From Chersky-299 sp963749535 (GTDB taxonomy: Bacteria; Actinomycetota; Thermoleophilia; RBG-16-64-13): a DNA stretch of 64,000 nt. Under the pieces are notes generated by a model, which worked only from the letters and a program-made list of their open reading frames with translations, was not told where the DNA came from and ran no database searches. Each line of letters starts with the position of its first letter. Within the stretch, counting starts at the first letter, position 1. Positions 45,735 to 52,491 of the stretch are shown one piece after another. Location: contig CAVVNF010000014.1 in the NCBI GenBank assembly GCA_963749535.1, forward strand, positions 124,001 through 188,000, read 5' to 3'. Made by a program: the position numbers and the translations under genes.

Positions 45735-46943
45735 ATGGCTGATCCAGTTCCAGTAGCCGCGGTCGAGAGACTCGTCCAGAGCATCTCCACGGCCGAACTC
45801 GAGCGCCGGTGGGCAGCGACGCGGGAGATGATGAAGGAACACGGGCTCGACTACCTCGTGATGCAGAACAACGAGGAGTACCTCGGAGGGACGCCTCGTT
45901 GGTTCACCGACTTCGCCGCTCGTCACCAGTACCCCATGACCGTCATCTTCCCGGTGGATGGCGAGATGACCGTCATCAACTGCGGCATGGAGCCGCCCGC
46001 CGCGACGCCATTCCCGCCGATGTCGGCCGCCCGCGGCATCGGGAAGTCCCTGGGTGCGGTCTACTTCCCCACCACCCACTACTCGAGTACGATCGAGGCC
46101 AAGCTGGCAGTGGACGTCCTCAAGGAGAAGAGGAACCCGACCATCGGCTGGGTGGACAGGACGTTCATCCCGGTGACCTTCCATGAGTACGTGGTGGACA
46201 ATCTGCCCGGGGCCGTCTTCGTGGACGCCACCGACTGGGTGGACCGGCTGAAAGTGGTGAAGAGCGCCGAGGAGATAGAGCTGATCCGAGCCTGTGCGCG
46301 CATCCAGGACGGGTGTGTGGAACACCTGACCCAGACCATCGTGCCAGGCATGCACGATTACGACGTCTACGCCGAGGCTCACTATTACTGCTCAAAGCAC
46401 GGCAGTTCACGGGGCATCGTGCAGGTGGGTTCCGGGCCGTTGGGGACATGCGTGCCCTTCGATGTCTACCGGATGCAGAATCGCGTCATCGGCCACGGGG
46501 ACCAGGTCTCGGTCTTGATCGAGACGAACGGTCCGGCCGGGTACTACTCGGAGCTCGTGAAGATCTTTACCGTGGGGGCTGAGCCGCCGAAATCGCTGCT
46601 GGATGCGTTCGCCACTTCTCTAGAGTGCCAGCACATGATCGCCAAGGCGATGGTTCCCGGTGCCGACCCCGGCGAACTGTGGACGATGCACTGTGATTTC
46701 CTCACGGAAAGAGGCTACTTCTTACCGGGTCGGTCTTTCTCGCATGGGCAAGGTCTGTCGCTGGTGGAAAGGCCGAACATCCGGCCGGAAGAGCCCTGGA
46801 AGCTCGAGAAGGGGATGAACATCGCGGTGCATCCGTCGGTCGTGCAGAAGAACGTGTGGGCCACCGTCTGCGACGGCTATATCGTCGGGGAAAACGGGGC
46901 TGAGAGGCTCCACAAGACCCCTCAGACGATCGCCCGGGTGTGA
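45735..46943 (+). CDS. M24 (creatinase/prolidase-like) family protein with degenerate metal site
   Basis: Pita-bread-fold protein of 402 residues with a creatinase N-terminal domain (residues 1-175) and an M24 catalytic domain. The five metal ligands of aminopeptidase P and prolidase are mostly altered: the first Asp is Glu in LIETNG, the second Asp is Glu in YYSELVKIF, the His is kept in SHGQGL, the first Glu is His in AVHPSV, and the last Glu is Cys or Asp in TVCDGY. Like creatinase, it may hydrolyse a C-N bond without the classical metal pair. ATG 45735 lies 44 bases after the lyase. Substrate unknown. Confidence 0.8.
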   Translation: MADPVPVAAVERLVQSISTAELERRWAATREMMKEHGLDYLVMQNNEEYLGGTPRWFTDFAARHQYPMTVIFPVDGEMTVINCGMEPPAATPFPPMSAARGIGKSLGAVYFPTTHYSSTIEAKLAVDVLKEKRNPTIGWVDRTFIPVTFHEYVVDNLPGAVFVDATDWVDRLKVVKSAEEIELIRACARIQDGCVEHLTQTIVPGMHDYDVYAEAHYYCSKHGSSRGIVQVGSGPLGTCVPFDVYRMQNRVIGHGDQVSVLIETNGPAGYYSELVKIFTVGAEPPKSLLDAFATSLECQHMIAKAMVPGADPGELWTMHCDFLTERGYFLPGRSFSHGQGLSLVERPNIRPEEPWKLEKGMNIAVHPSVVQKNVWATVCDGYIVGENGAERLHKTPQTIARV

Positions 46944-47014
46944 ATCTCGTCCAACCACGCCGCGATGGCTGCGTTTCAACGATCCGTCGATAGAGAGCCC
47001 AAAAGGAGCGAGGG

Positions 47015-47812
47015 ATGAGTAAGAGGCTAGAAGGAAAGGTGGCCGTCATCACCGGTGGCGGCGGTGTGGGCCAGGCCATCGTGGAGAAGTTCGTCCGGGA
47101 AGGGGCGACAGTCGCGGTTGTCGATTTCAGCCAGGCCAATATCGACCTGACCCTGAAAGCGATCGAGGCGCTGGGCGGCACCGGCATGGGTGTGCTCACC
47201 GACGTCAGCAACGAGCAGGCCGTCATCGACATGGCCGCTGCGGTGGCAAAGGCCTACGGCAAGATCGATGTCCTTGTGAACACGGCTGCGGTGCCCGATC
47301 CCACGGCCGCCCTGATCGATCTCAAGCTGGAGGATTGGAACAAGATCTTCGCCGTGGATCTCGTCGGTACGATGCTCTGCTCGAGAGAAGTTGTCAGGTT
47401 CATGATCCCTGCGAAGAGCGGGAGCATCATCAACATCGGGGCCGAAGGAGGCCGCGCCGGAGACGGTCGTGGCGGCTACCCGATGCGGGCCGGCTACTGC
47501 TCCGCCAAAATGGGCGTGATCGGTCTTACCGAGACGCTCTCCCGCGAAGTGGGCAAGGACGGCATCCGCGTGAATTGCGTGAGTCCCGCCGGCGTCAACG
47601 GCGAGCGTTTCCGGACCGTGGTCATCGGGGGCAGGGCGAAGGCCCAAGGTATCTCCTACGAGGCGGCTCTCGCCGACGAAGTAAGCAAATACTCGCTTGG
47701 CAGGGTGGTGGAGCCCATGGAGATAGCGAATCTCGTCGCCTTCCTGGCCTCCGACGAAGCGAGTGGGATCACCGGCCAGACTATCCCGGTGAACTGCGGT
47801 CTTCACTGGTAG
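47015..47812 (+). CDS. Short-chain dehydrogenase/reductase
   Basis: Classical SDR of 265 residues. ATG 47015 follows AAAGGAGCGAGGG. VAVITGGGGVGQAIVEKF binds the cofactor, the acidic residue in VVDFSQANID favours NAD, NTAAVPD takes the place of NNAG, and YCSAK near residue 162 holds the Tyr and Lys of the active site. The C-terminus ITGQTIPVNCGLHW is typical. It is second to last in the CoA-ligase operon and may oxidise an alcohol formed from the M24 or lyase step. Distinct from the SDR at 103. Confidence 0.9.
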   Translation: MSKRLEGKVAVITGGGGVGQAIVEKFVREGATVAVVDFSQANIDLTLKAIEALGGTGMGVLTDVSNEQAVIDMAAAVAKAYGKIDVLVNTAAVPDPTAALIDLKLEDWNKIFAVDLVGTMLCSREVVRFMIPAKSGSIINIGAEGGRAGDGRGGYPMRAGYCSAKMGVIGLTETLSREVGKDGIRVNCVSPAGVNGERFRTVVIGGRAKAQGISYEAALADEVSKYSLGRVVEPMEIANLVAFLASDEASGITGQTIPVNCGLHW

Positions 47813-47833
47813 CTTCCTTGGGGGTTTGATCGC

Positions 47834-48082
47834 GTGAATCTCACCCTTGTTGCACATGCCGGTCTGCTCGGTCCGCCCGCTGAGGCCAAGACCCGGTTCT
47901 CCGAGCGCCGCCATCTGGAGTTCGAGTCGACTGAGGTCAGCGTGGCGACGGTTCTCGAGCAGGTCGGTCTGGACCGAGACGCCGTGGGAGTCATGCTGGT
48001 CGAGGGAGAACCCGTGGGCATCGACGATCTGCTGGCCGACGGCGCGCAGTTGGACCTGTACCCATTCTTCGGCGGTGGATGA
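47834..48082 (+). CDS. MoaD/ThiS-like sulfur carrier, short
   Basis: Protein of 82 residues ending DLYPFFGGG. MNLTLVAHAGLLGP and TVLEQVGLDRDAVGVMLVEG match the beta-grasp fold of small sulfur carriers, and GIDDLLADGAQLDLYPFF fits the last strands before the Gly-Gly tail. GTG 47834 is 21 bases after the SDR stop. It diverges strongly from the carrier at 27208. With no cofactor-synthesis genes beside it, it may serve cofactor assembly or a protein-modification role; this is uncertain. Confidence 0.7.
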   Translation: MNLTLVAHAGLLGPPAEAKTRFSERRHLEFESTEVSVATVLEQVGLDRDAVGVMLVEGEPVGIDDLLADGAQLDLYPFFGGG

Positions 48083-48249
48083 GCGGCGGGCTCGCCGATC
48101 CTCGGTGAGCCGGCTCGCGGCGAGCAGGGGCGCGCCCACGACGCCCTGAATGCGTCGTTGAAGTGCGCCCTGTCCGGCCCTCGGGCTTTGTTGAAATGCC
48201 TCTGCCCTTCGGGTATCATCCGAGTTCGCCTCGGCGCGGCTTCGCGTGT

Positions 48250-48334
<85 letters not shown>

Positions 48335-48389
48335 TCACAGCAGGCCGGTGTTCGAAGGCGATGGCAGTCGAATGGCGGCTGTCGGATGG

Positions 48390-48462
48390 GCCTCCATAGC
48401 TCAGTTGGCAGAGCACTTCCATGGTAAGGAAGGGGTCTTCGGTTCAAATCCGAATGGGGGCT
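48390..48462 (+). tRNA. tRNA-Thr (GGT)
   Basis: 73 bases. Acceptor GCCTCCA pairs with TGGGGGC; the anticodon stem CTTCC/GGAAG encloses ATGGTAA with anticodon GGT. T-arm TTCGG-TTCAAAT-CCGAA is perfect. CCA is not encoded. Confidence 0.92.
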
Positions 48463-48472
48463 TATGGTCCGT

Positions 48473-48546
48473 GGCGGCGTAGCTCAGCTGGTCAGAGCAG
48501 CGGAATCATAATCCGCGTGTCGGAGGTTCGAGTCCCCCCGCCGCTA
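48473..48546 (+). tRNA. tRNA-Met (CAT)
   Basis: 74 bases. Acceptor GGCGGCG pairs with CGCCGCT with a G-T first pair; the anticodon stem GCGGA/TCCGC encloses ATCATAA with CAT. The T-stem GGAGG/CCCCC has one A-C mismatch, perhaps an error. The place before rpmG suits the elongator; a tRNA-Ile with modified CAT cannot be ruled out. Confidence 0.85.
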
Positions 48547-48597
48547 CCTGTTTGTGGTAGCATTCTTGGGCTATTTTGACGAGGAAGTGGTGAAGTA

Positions 48598-48747
48598 ATG
48601 CGCGTACGAGTGACCATGGCTTGCCAAGAGTGCAAGCGGCGTAATTACAATACGATGAAGAACAAGCGGAACGATCCGGAGCGTATCGAGTTGCGCAAAT
48701 ACTGCAAGTGGTGTGACATGGTCACGCTTCACAAAGAGACCAAGTAA
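48598..48747 (+). CDS. rpmG: Ribosomal protein L33
   Basis: 49-residue component of the large ribosomal subunit. The sequence MRVRVTMACQECKRRNYNTM then CKWCDM shows the two CxxC zinc-binding pairs, so this is the zinc-ribbon form. GAGGAAG lies upstream of ATG 48598. It sits between tRNA-Met and tRNA-Trp ahead of secE, the usual bacterial order. Confidence 0.95.
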   Translation: MRVRVTMACQECKRRNYNTMKNKRNDPERIELRKYCKWCDMVTLHKETK

Positions 48748-48760
48748 GTAGGGTGGGCGC

Positions 48761-48836
48761 AGGGCAGTAGCTCCAACGGTAGAGCGCCGGTCTCCAAAAC
48801 CGGTTGTTGGGGGTTCGAATCCCTCCTGCCCTGCCA
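48761..48836 (+). tRNA. tRNA-Trp (CCA)
   Basis: 76 bases. Acceptor AGGGCAG/CTGCCCT is perfect; the anticodon loop CTCCAAA carries CCA; the T-loop is TTCGAAT. Discriminator G and the CCA end are encoded. Confidence 0.95.
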
Positions 48837-48868
48837 ACTTTCCCTTCAAGAGGAAAGAGAAGCAGGCG

Positions 48869-49189
48869 ATGGCGAAGAGCGTAAGTGACAAAGGGAGTAA
48901 GTCTTCGGCGAAGTCGTCGGGAGTACTCAAGGGCGCCATTTCCCGCCCCGCTGCGTCCGTACGCCCCAGCTCGGCCCCTAGGGGTACTGTGAGCGCTAAG
49001 CCGGTCGGCCGGACGCGCGAGTTCTTGCGCGAAGTTCGCATAGAAATGACCAAGGTCACGTGGCCGCCGCGTAGGGAACTGCTGCAGGCCACTGGGGTGG
49101 TTATCATCGCGTGCGTCATCGCCGCCGCCTACATCGGTCTGTTCGACTATATCTGGACCGTCATCGTCAAAGCCGCGGGGCTGGGGTAA
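48869..49189 (+). CDS. secE: Preprotein translocase subunit SecE
   Basis: Single-pass membrane subunit of the SecYEG channel, 106 residues. A Ser/Ala/Lys-rich cytoplasmic extension of about 45 residues precedes the conserved EFLREVRIEMTKVTWPPRRE, and one helix VVIIACVIAAAYIGLFDYIW follows. The long N-terminal tail is common in actinobacteria. It lies 45 bases before nusG. Confidence 0.95.
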   Translation: MAKSVSDKGSKSSAKSSGVLKGAISRPAASVRPSSAPRGTVSAKPVGRTREFLREVRIEMTKVTWPPRRELLQATGVVIIACVIAAAYIGLFDYIWTVIVKAAGLG

Positions 49190-49234
49190 CCCACGAACGC
49201 CGCCGGTCCATCATTTTCAGGAGCAACGCTTTCT

Positions 49235-49759
49235 ATGGATTCCAAGTGGTATGTCATCAACACGTACTCGGGGCACGAGAACAAAGCTCGGGCTAACTTG
49301 GAGCACCGTATCCAATCGATGAACCAGACCGAGTACTTCGACGAGATCGTGGTCCCAACCGAGCAGGTGGTCGAGACCAAGGGCGGCGAAAAGGTGCAGG
49401 TGGAGAAACGGATCTTCCCGGGTTACCTGCTCGTGAGGATGATCCTTACCGACGACTCCTGGTCCTTGGTCAAGAACACCCCTGGGGTCACCGGTTTTGT
49501 GGGTTCTGAGAACAAGCCCACCCCGTTGATGCCGTCGGAGGTGGATCGCATCCTCCATACGTCCACGGTCGAGAAGCCCAAGGCCAAAGCGGAGTTCGTG
49601 GTGGGTGACCAGGTGCGCGTGGTGAGCGGACCGCTCACCGACTTCACCGGCGAGGTGTCGGAAGTCAATGTCGAGCAGAGCAAGCTCAAGGTGATGGTGT
49701 CCATATTCGGGCGGGATACTCCCACCGAGCTGGGCTTCGAACAGGTCAAGAAGATATAG
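49235..49759 (+). CDS. nusG: Transcription termination/antitermination factor NusG
   Basis: 174 residues. The NGN domain begins KWYVINTYSGHENKARANLE and includes FPGYLLVRMILTDDSWSLV and GVTGFVGSENKPTPL; the KOW domain is VGDQVRVVSGPLTDFTGEVS. It binds RNA polymerase and Rho or ribosomes. No long acidic N-terminal extension is present, unlike Streptomyces and Mycobacterium NusG. Confidence 0.95.
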   Translation: MDSKWYVINTYSGHENKARANLEHRIQSMNQTEYFDEIVVPTEQVVETKGGEKVQVEKRIFPGYLLVRMILTDDSWSLVKNTPGVTGFVGSENKPTPLMPSEVDRILHTSTVEKPKAKAEFVVGDQVRVVSGPLTDFTGEVSEVNVEQSKLKVMVSIFGRDTPTELGFEQVKKI

Positions 49760-49781
49760 CGATAGAGGACGGAGAGCTAAG

Positions 49782-50204
49782 GTGGCCAAGAAGGTTCGGG
49801 CGATAGTAAAGCTGCAGATAGTCGGGGGGAAAGCAAGCCCGGCTCCCCCGGTAGGCCCTGCGCTGGGTCAGCATGGTGTCAACATCATGGAATTCTGCAA
49901 AGCGTACAACGCGGCGACCCAAGACCGGATCGACCAAGTAGTGCCGGTCGAGATCACCGTCTTCGAGGACCGCTCGTTCACGTACGTCCTAAAGACGGCT
50001 CCCGCAGCAGTCCTCATCCGCCAAGCGGCGGGCATCGCGAAGGGTTCCAAGAGCCCGCGCAAGGAGAAGGTCGGCAAGATCAGCCAGGATCAGCTTCGCC
50101 AGATAGCGGAAGTAAAGATGCCAGACCTCAACGCCAACGACATCGATGCGGCCATGCGCATCCTAGCCGGTACCGCCCGGAGCATGGGTGTCACTGTGGA
50201 GTAG
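49782..50204 (+). CDS. rplK: Ribosomal protein L11
   Basis: 140 residues. The GTG start at 49782 gives MAKKVRAIVKLQIVGGKASP; APPVGPALGQHGVNIMEFCK is the conserved thiostrepton-linked segment, and the C-terminus DIDAAMRILAGTARSMGVTV is standard. It binds 23S rRNA at the GTPase centre. It lies 22 bases after nusG. Confidence 0.96.
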   Translation: MAKKVRAIVKLQIVGGKASPAPPVGPALGQHGVNIMEFCKAYNAATQDRIDQVVPVEITVFEDRSFTYVLKTAPAAVLIRQAAGIAKGSKSPRKEKVGKISQDQLRQIAEVKMPDLNANDIDAAMRILAGTARSMGVTVE

Positions 50205-50337
50205 GCTTTCCTCGGCGCGAGCCGTCGAATGGCGCGGCGCCGGCGAAAGCAGTGCAAGAATGAATAAGGTCCGCACGAAACGCGGGCATGAGCGGTGGGA
50301 GGGCGTCTGGCCCGATTGACCACCAGGAGGCATCGAC

Positions 50338-51051
50338 ATGAGTAGGGATTCCAAGCGCTTCAAGGAAGCGAAGCGCGCCGTCGAACCGGGCCGGGTTTAC
50401 ACCCCGCTGGAAGCTGCCAAGCTTCTCAAGTCGCTCGAAACGGCCAACTTCGACGAGACCGTCGAAATCCACATGAAGCTCGGCGTCAATCCAAGGCATG
50501 CGGATCAACTGGTGCGCGGCACCCTCATGCTCCCTCACGGCACAGGCAAGACCATCCGCGTGGCAGTGTTCGCCAAAGGTGAGAAGGTCACGGAGGCCGA
50601 AGAGGCCGGCGCGGACGTGGTCGGCTCCGAAGACCTCGCGGCTAAGATCGAAGGCGGTTGGCTCGACTTCGACGCGGCCATCGCCACTCCCGACATGATG
50701 GGCGTAGTGGGTAAGCTGGGGCGGGTTCTGGGTCCTCGCGGCCTCATGCCCAACCCGAAGGCCGGCACGGTGACCTTCGAAGTGGGCAAGGCTGTCAAGG
50801 ATATGAAAGCCGGCAAGGTGGAATACCGCACCGACAAGTTCGGCGTGGTGCACCTCATCATCGGCAAGAAGTCCTTCGACGCGGATAAGCTCGTAGCCAA
50901 TTACAGCGAGATCCTGGGCGAGATCATCCGGGCCAAGCCGGCTGCAGCCAAGGGTAAGTACCTGCGCAGCGTGACCATGACCACCACGATGGGTCCCGGC
51001 GTGCCTCTCGACACGACCAAGACCCGGGCGCTTCTGGAAGACGAGGGATAG
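50338..51051 (+). CDS. rplA: Ribosomal protein L1
   Basis: 237 residues. ATG 50338 follows CAGGAGG. Conserved blocks are VEPGRVYTPLEAAKLLKSLE, GTGKTIRVAVFAKGEKVTEA, GRVLGPRGLMPNPKAGTVTF and VTMTTTMGPGVPLDT. It forms the L1 stalk and often represses its own operon. The 133-base gap after rplK has no recognised gene. Confidence 0.96.
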   Translation: MSRDSKRFKEAKRAVEPGRVYTPLEAAKLLKSLETANFDETVEIHMKLGVNPRHADQLVRGTLMLPHGTGKTIRVAVFAKGEKVTEAEEAGADVVGSEDLAAKIEGGWLDFDAAIATPDMMGVVGKLGRVLGPRGLMPNPKAGTVTFEVGKAVKDMKAGKVEYRTDKFGVVHLIIGKKSFDADKLVANYSEILGEIIRAKPAAAKGKYLRSVTMTTTMGPGVPLDTTKTRALLEDEG

Positions 51052-51144
51052 CCGGCGCACGGCCGGCAGCGCCGCGCTTGCGCGCCTGACGTCCGCACCC
51101 GGCAGTGTCGCGGCTGGCGTCTCCCGGTAGAGCGAGGTGCGTGT

Positions 51145-51317
51145 TATACTGACCGGCGCTGATCGCCAAAGACAGCTGGTGCCGCCGCAGGCGGCATAAG
51201 CGGTGAAGGTCAAACGACCGTCCCGCCAGCCGAGGCAGAGTGATAGTGACATAAGGGTCCCGTAGGACCGGCAAAGTCATCGTCCGTCTCTGTTCTCGGA
51301 GATGGACGATTTGTTTT
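51145..51317 (+). ncRNA. Leader and attenuator of rplJL (L10 leader-like)
   Basis: TATACT at 51145-51150 within GTGTTATACT is a probable -10 box, the same octamer GTTATACT as the rpsL promoter. The transcribed leader contains GCCGCC-GCA-GGCGGC and ends in the hairpin ATCGTCCGTCTC (51279-51290) with GAGATGGACGAT (51299-51310), followed by TTGTTTT. This is an attenuator just before the rplJ ribosome-binding site. The position fits the L10 leader, where L10(L12)4 binds its own mRNA. Confidence 0.7.
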
Positions 51318-51335
51318 CGAAGGAGGTGAGAGAGT

Positions 51336-51860
51336 ATGCCCAAACCGGATAAGGTCGCGGCGGTGAAGGAGATCGCCGAAGCATTGCAGTCGACGGACGT
51401 CTATTTCGTTGTCGACTACCGGGGTCTGACGTTCCACGAGGCCACCGATCTCCGTGGCCGCCTTGCGAAGTCCGGCGCGAGCCTGAGCGTGGTCAAGAAC
51501 ACTCTGGCCAAGATCGCGGCGGCGCAGGTGGGGGTGGAAGGGCTCGACGAGCTGCTGCAAGGCCCCACGGCCATCGCCTACGTGCACGGCGACGCGGTAA
51601 AAGTGGCCAAGACCATCCAGGATTTCATCAAGGAAAAGAAGAAGGCATCCATTCGCGGCGGCAAGCTGCAGCGCTCCGTGCTCAGCGCTACCGACATAGA
51701 GGCCCTGGCGGCCTTGCCGAGTCGCGAACAGCTCTTTGCGAGAGCGCTCGGCGCCATCGCCGGCCCGCTGTACGGTCTTGCGAACGTCATGAACGGGCCG
51801 CTGCGCGGAATGGCAGTCGTGCTCGGGCAGGTACAGGAACAGAAGAGTAAGGCTGCCTAG
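51336..51860 (+). CDS. rplJ: Ribosomal protein L10
   Basis: 174 residues. ATG 51336 follows AAGGAGGTGAG. MPKPDKVAAVKEIAEALQST, FVVDYRGLTFHEATDLRGRL and VVKNTLAKIA are the rRNA-binding domain; the C-terminal helix binds L7/L12 dimers. Probably autoregulated through the leader upstream. Confidence 0.96.
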   Translation: MPKPDKVAAVKEIAEALQSTDVYFVVDYRGLTFHEATDLRGRLAKSGASLSVVKNTLAKIAAAQVGVEGLDELLQGPTAIAYVHGDAVKVAKTIQDFIKEKKKASIRGGKLQRSVLSATDIEALAALPSREQLFARALGAIAGPLYGLANVMNGPLRGMAVVLGQVQEQKSKAA

Positions 51861-51921
51861 GCAACGAGGGCGGCGAGTCGTGCGAGTAGTGGGAACATGT
51901 TCCCGGAAGGAGTGAGGCGCT

Positions 51922-52299
51922 ATGACACCTCAAGAGGTTCTAGAAGAAGTCAAGAAGTGGACCGTGATGGAACTGGCCGACTTCGTCAAGCTCGTGGAGA
52001 CCGAGTTCGGCGTTAGCGCCGCCATGCCGATGGCAGCGGCCGCGGCCCCCGCCGCCGGCGGCGCCGCGGCGGTCGAGGAGGAAGAGCAGACCGAATTCGA
52101 CGTCATCCTCAAGGAAGCCGGCGAGAAGAAGATCCAGGTGATCAAGGTTGTGCGTGCGATCACCGGCCTGGGTCTCAAGGAGGCCAAAGACCTGGTAGAC
52201 GGCGCTCCGAACCCGGTCAAGCAAGCTATCGCCAAGAACGAAGCCGAAGACATCAAGAAACAGCTTGAAGAAGTCGGCGCGGTTATCGAGGTAAAATAG
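51922..52299 (+). CDS. rplL: Ribosomal protein L7/L12
   Basis: 125 residues: an N-terminal dimerisation domain, an Ala-rich hinge (AAAAAPAAGGAAAVEEEE), and the C-terminal factor-binding domain KIQVIKVVRAITGLGLKEAK. It recruits EF-G and EF-Tu to the ribosome. It lies 61 bases after rplJ. Confidence 0.97.
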   Translation: MTPQEVLEEVKKWTVMELADFVKLVETEFGVSAAMPMAAAAAPAAGGAAAVEEEEQTEFDVILKEAGEKKIQVIKVVRAITGLGLKEAKDLVDGAPNPVKQAIAKNEAEDIKKQLEEVGAVIEVK

Positions 52300-52322
52300 C
52301 GGTATCTTAGGAGCCGCGTTTG

Positions 52323-52398
52323 GCGGGTCTGCAGGACTGACCCGCTCAAGAGCGAAGAACGAGCCTGACTGCGGGATCTTCTCTTTCGAGAAGCCCGC
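52323..52398 (+). promoter_or_regulatory. Paired hairpins between rplL and rpoB
   Basis: GCGGGTC/GACCCGC (52323-52345) and a second stem GCGGG-CTTCTC with GAGAAG-CCCGC (52371-52398, loop TTTC). They resemble the attenuator or processing site that lowers rpoBC expression relative to ribosomal proteins. GTTAGCATACAAG near 52427 may be a secondary promoter box. Confidence 0.5.
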
Positions 52399-52491
52399 GG
52401 TCTGGCTTGTTGCGCGCGCGCGTGCATGTTAGCATACAAGTTTGCGCGTCGACCCCTGTGCAAAACCCTGCTATGTGAGGAGTGATCCCGT

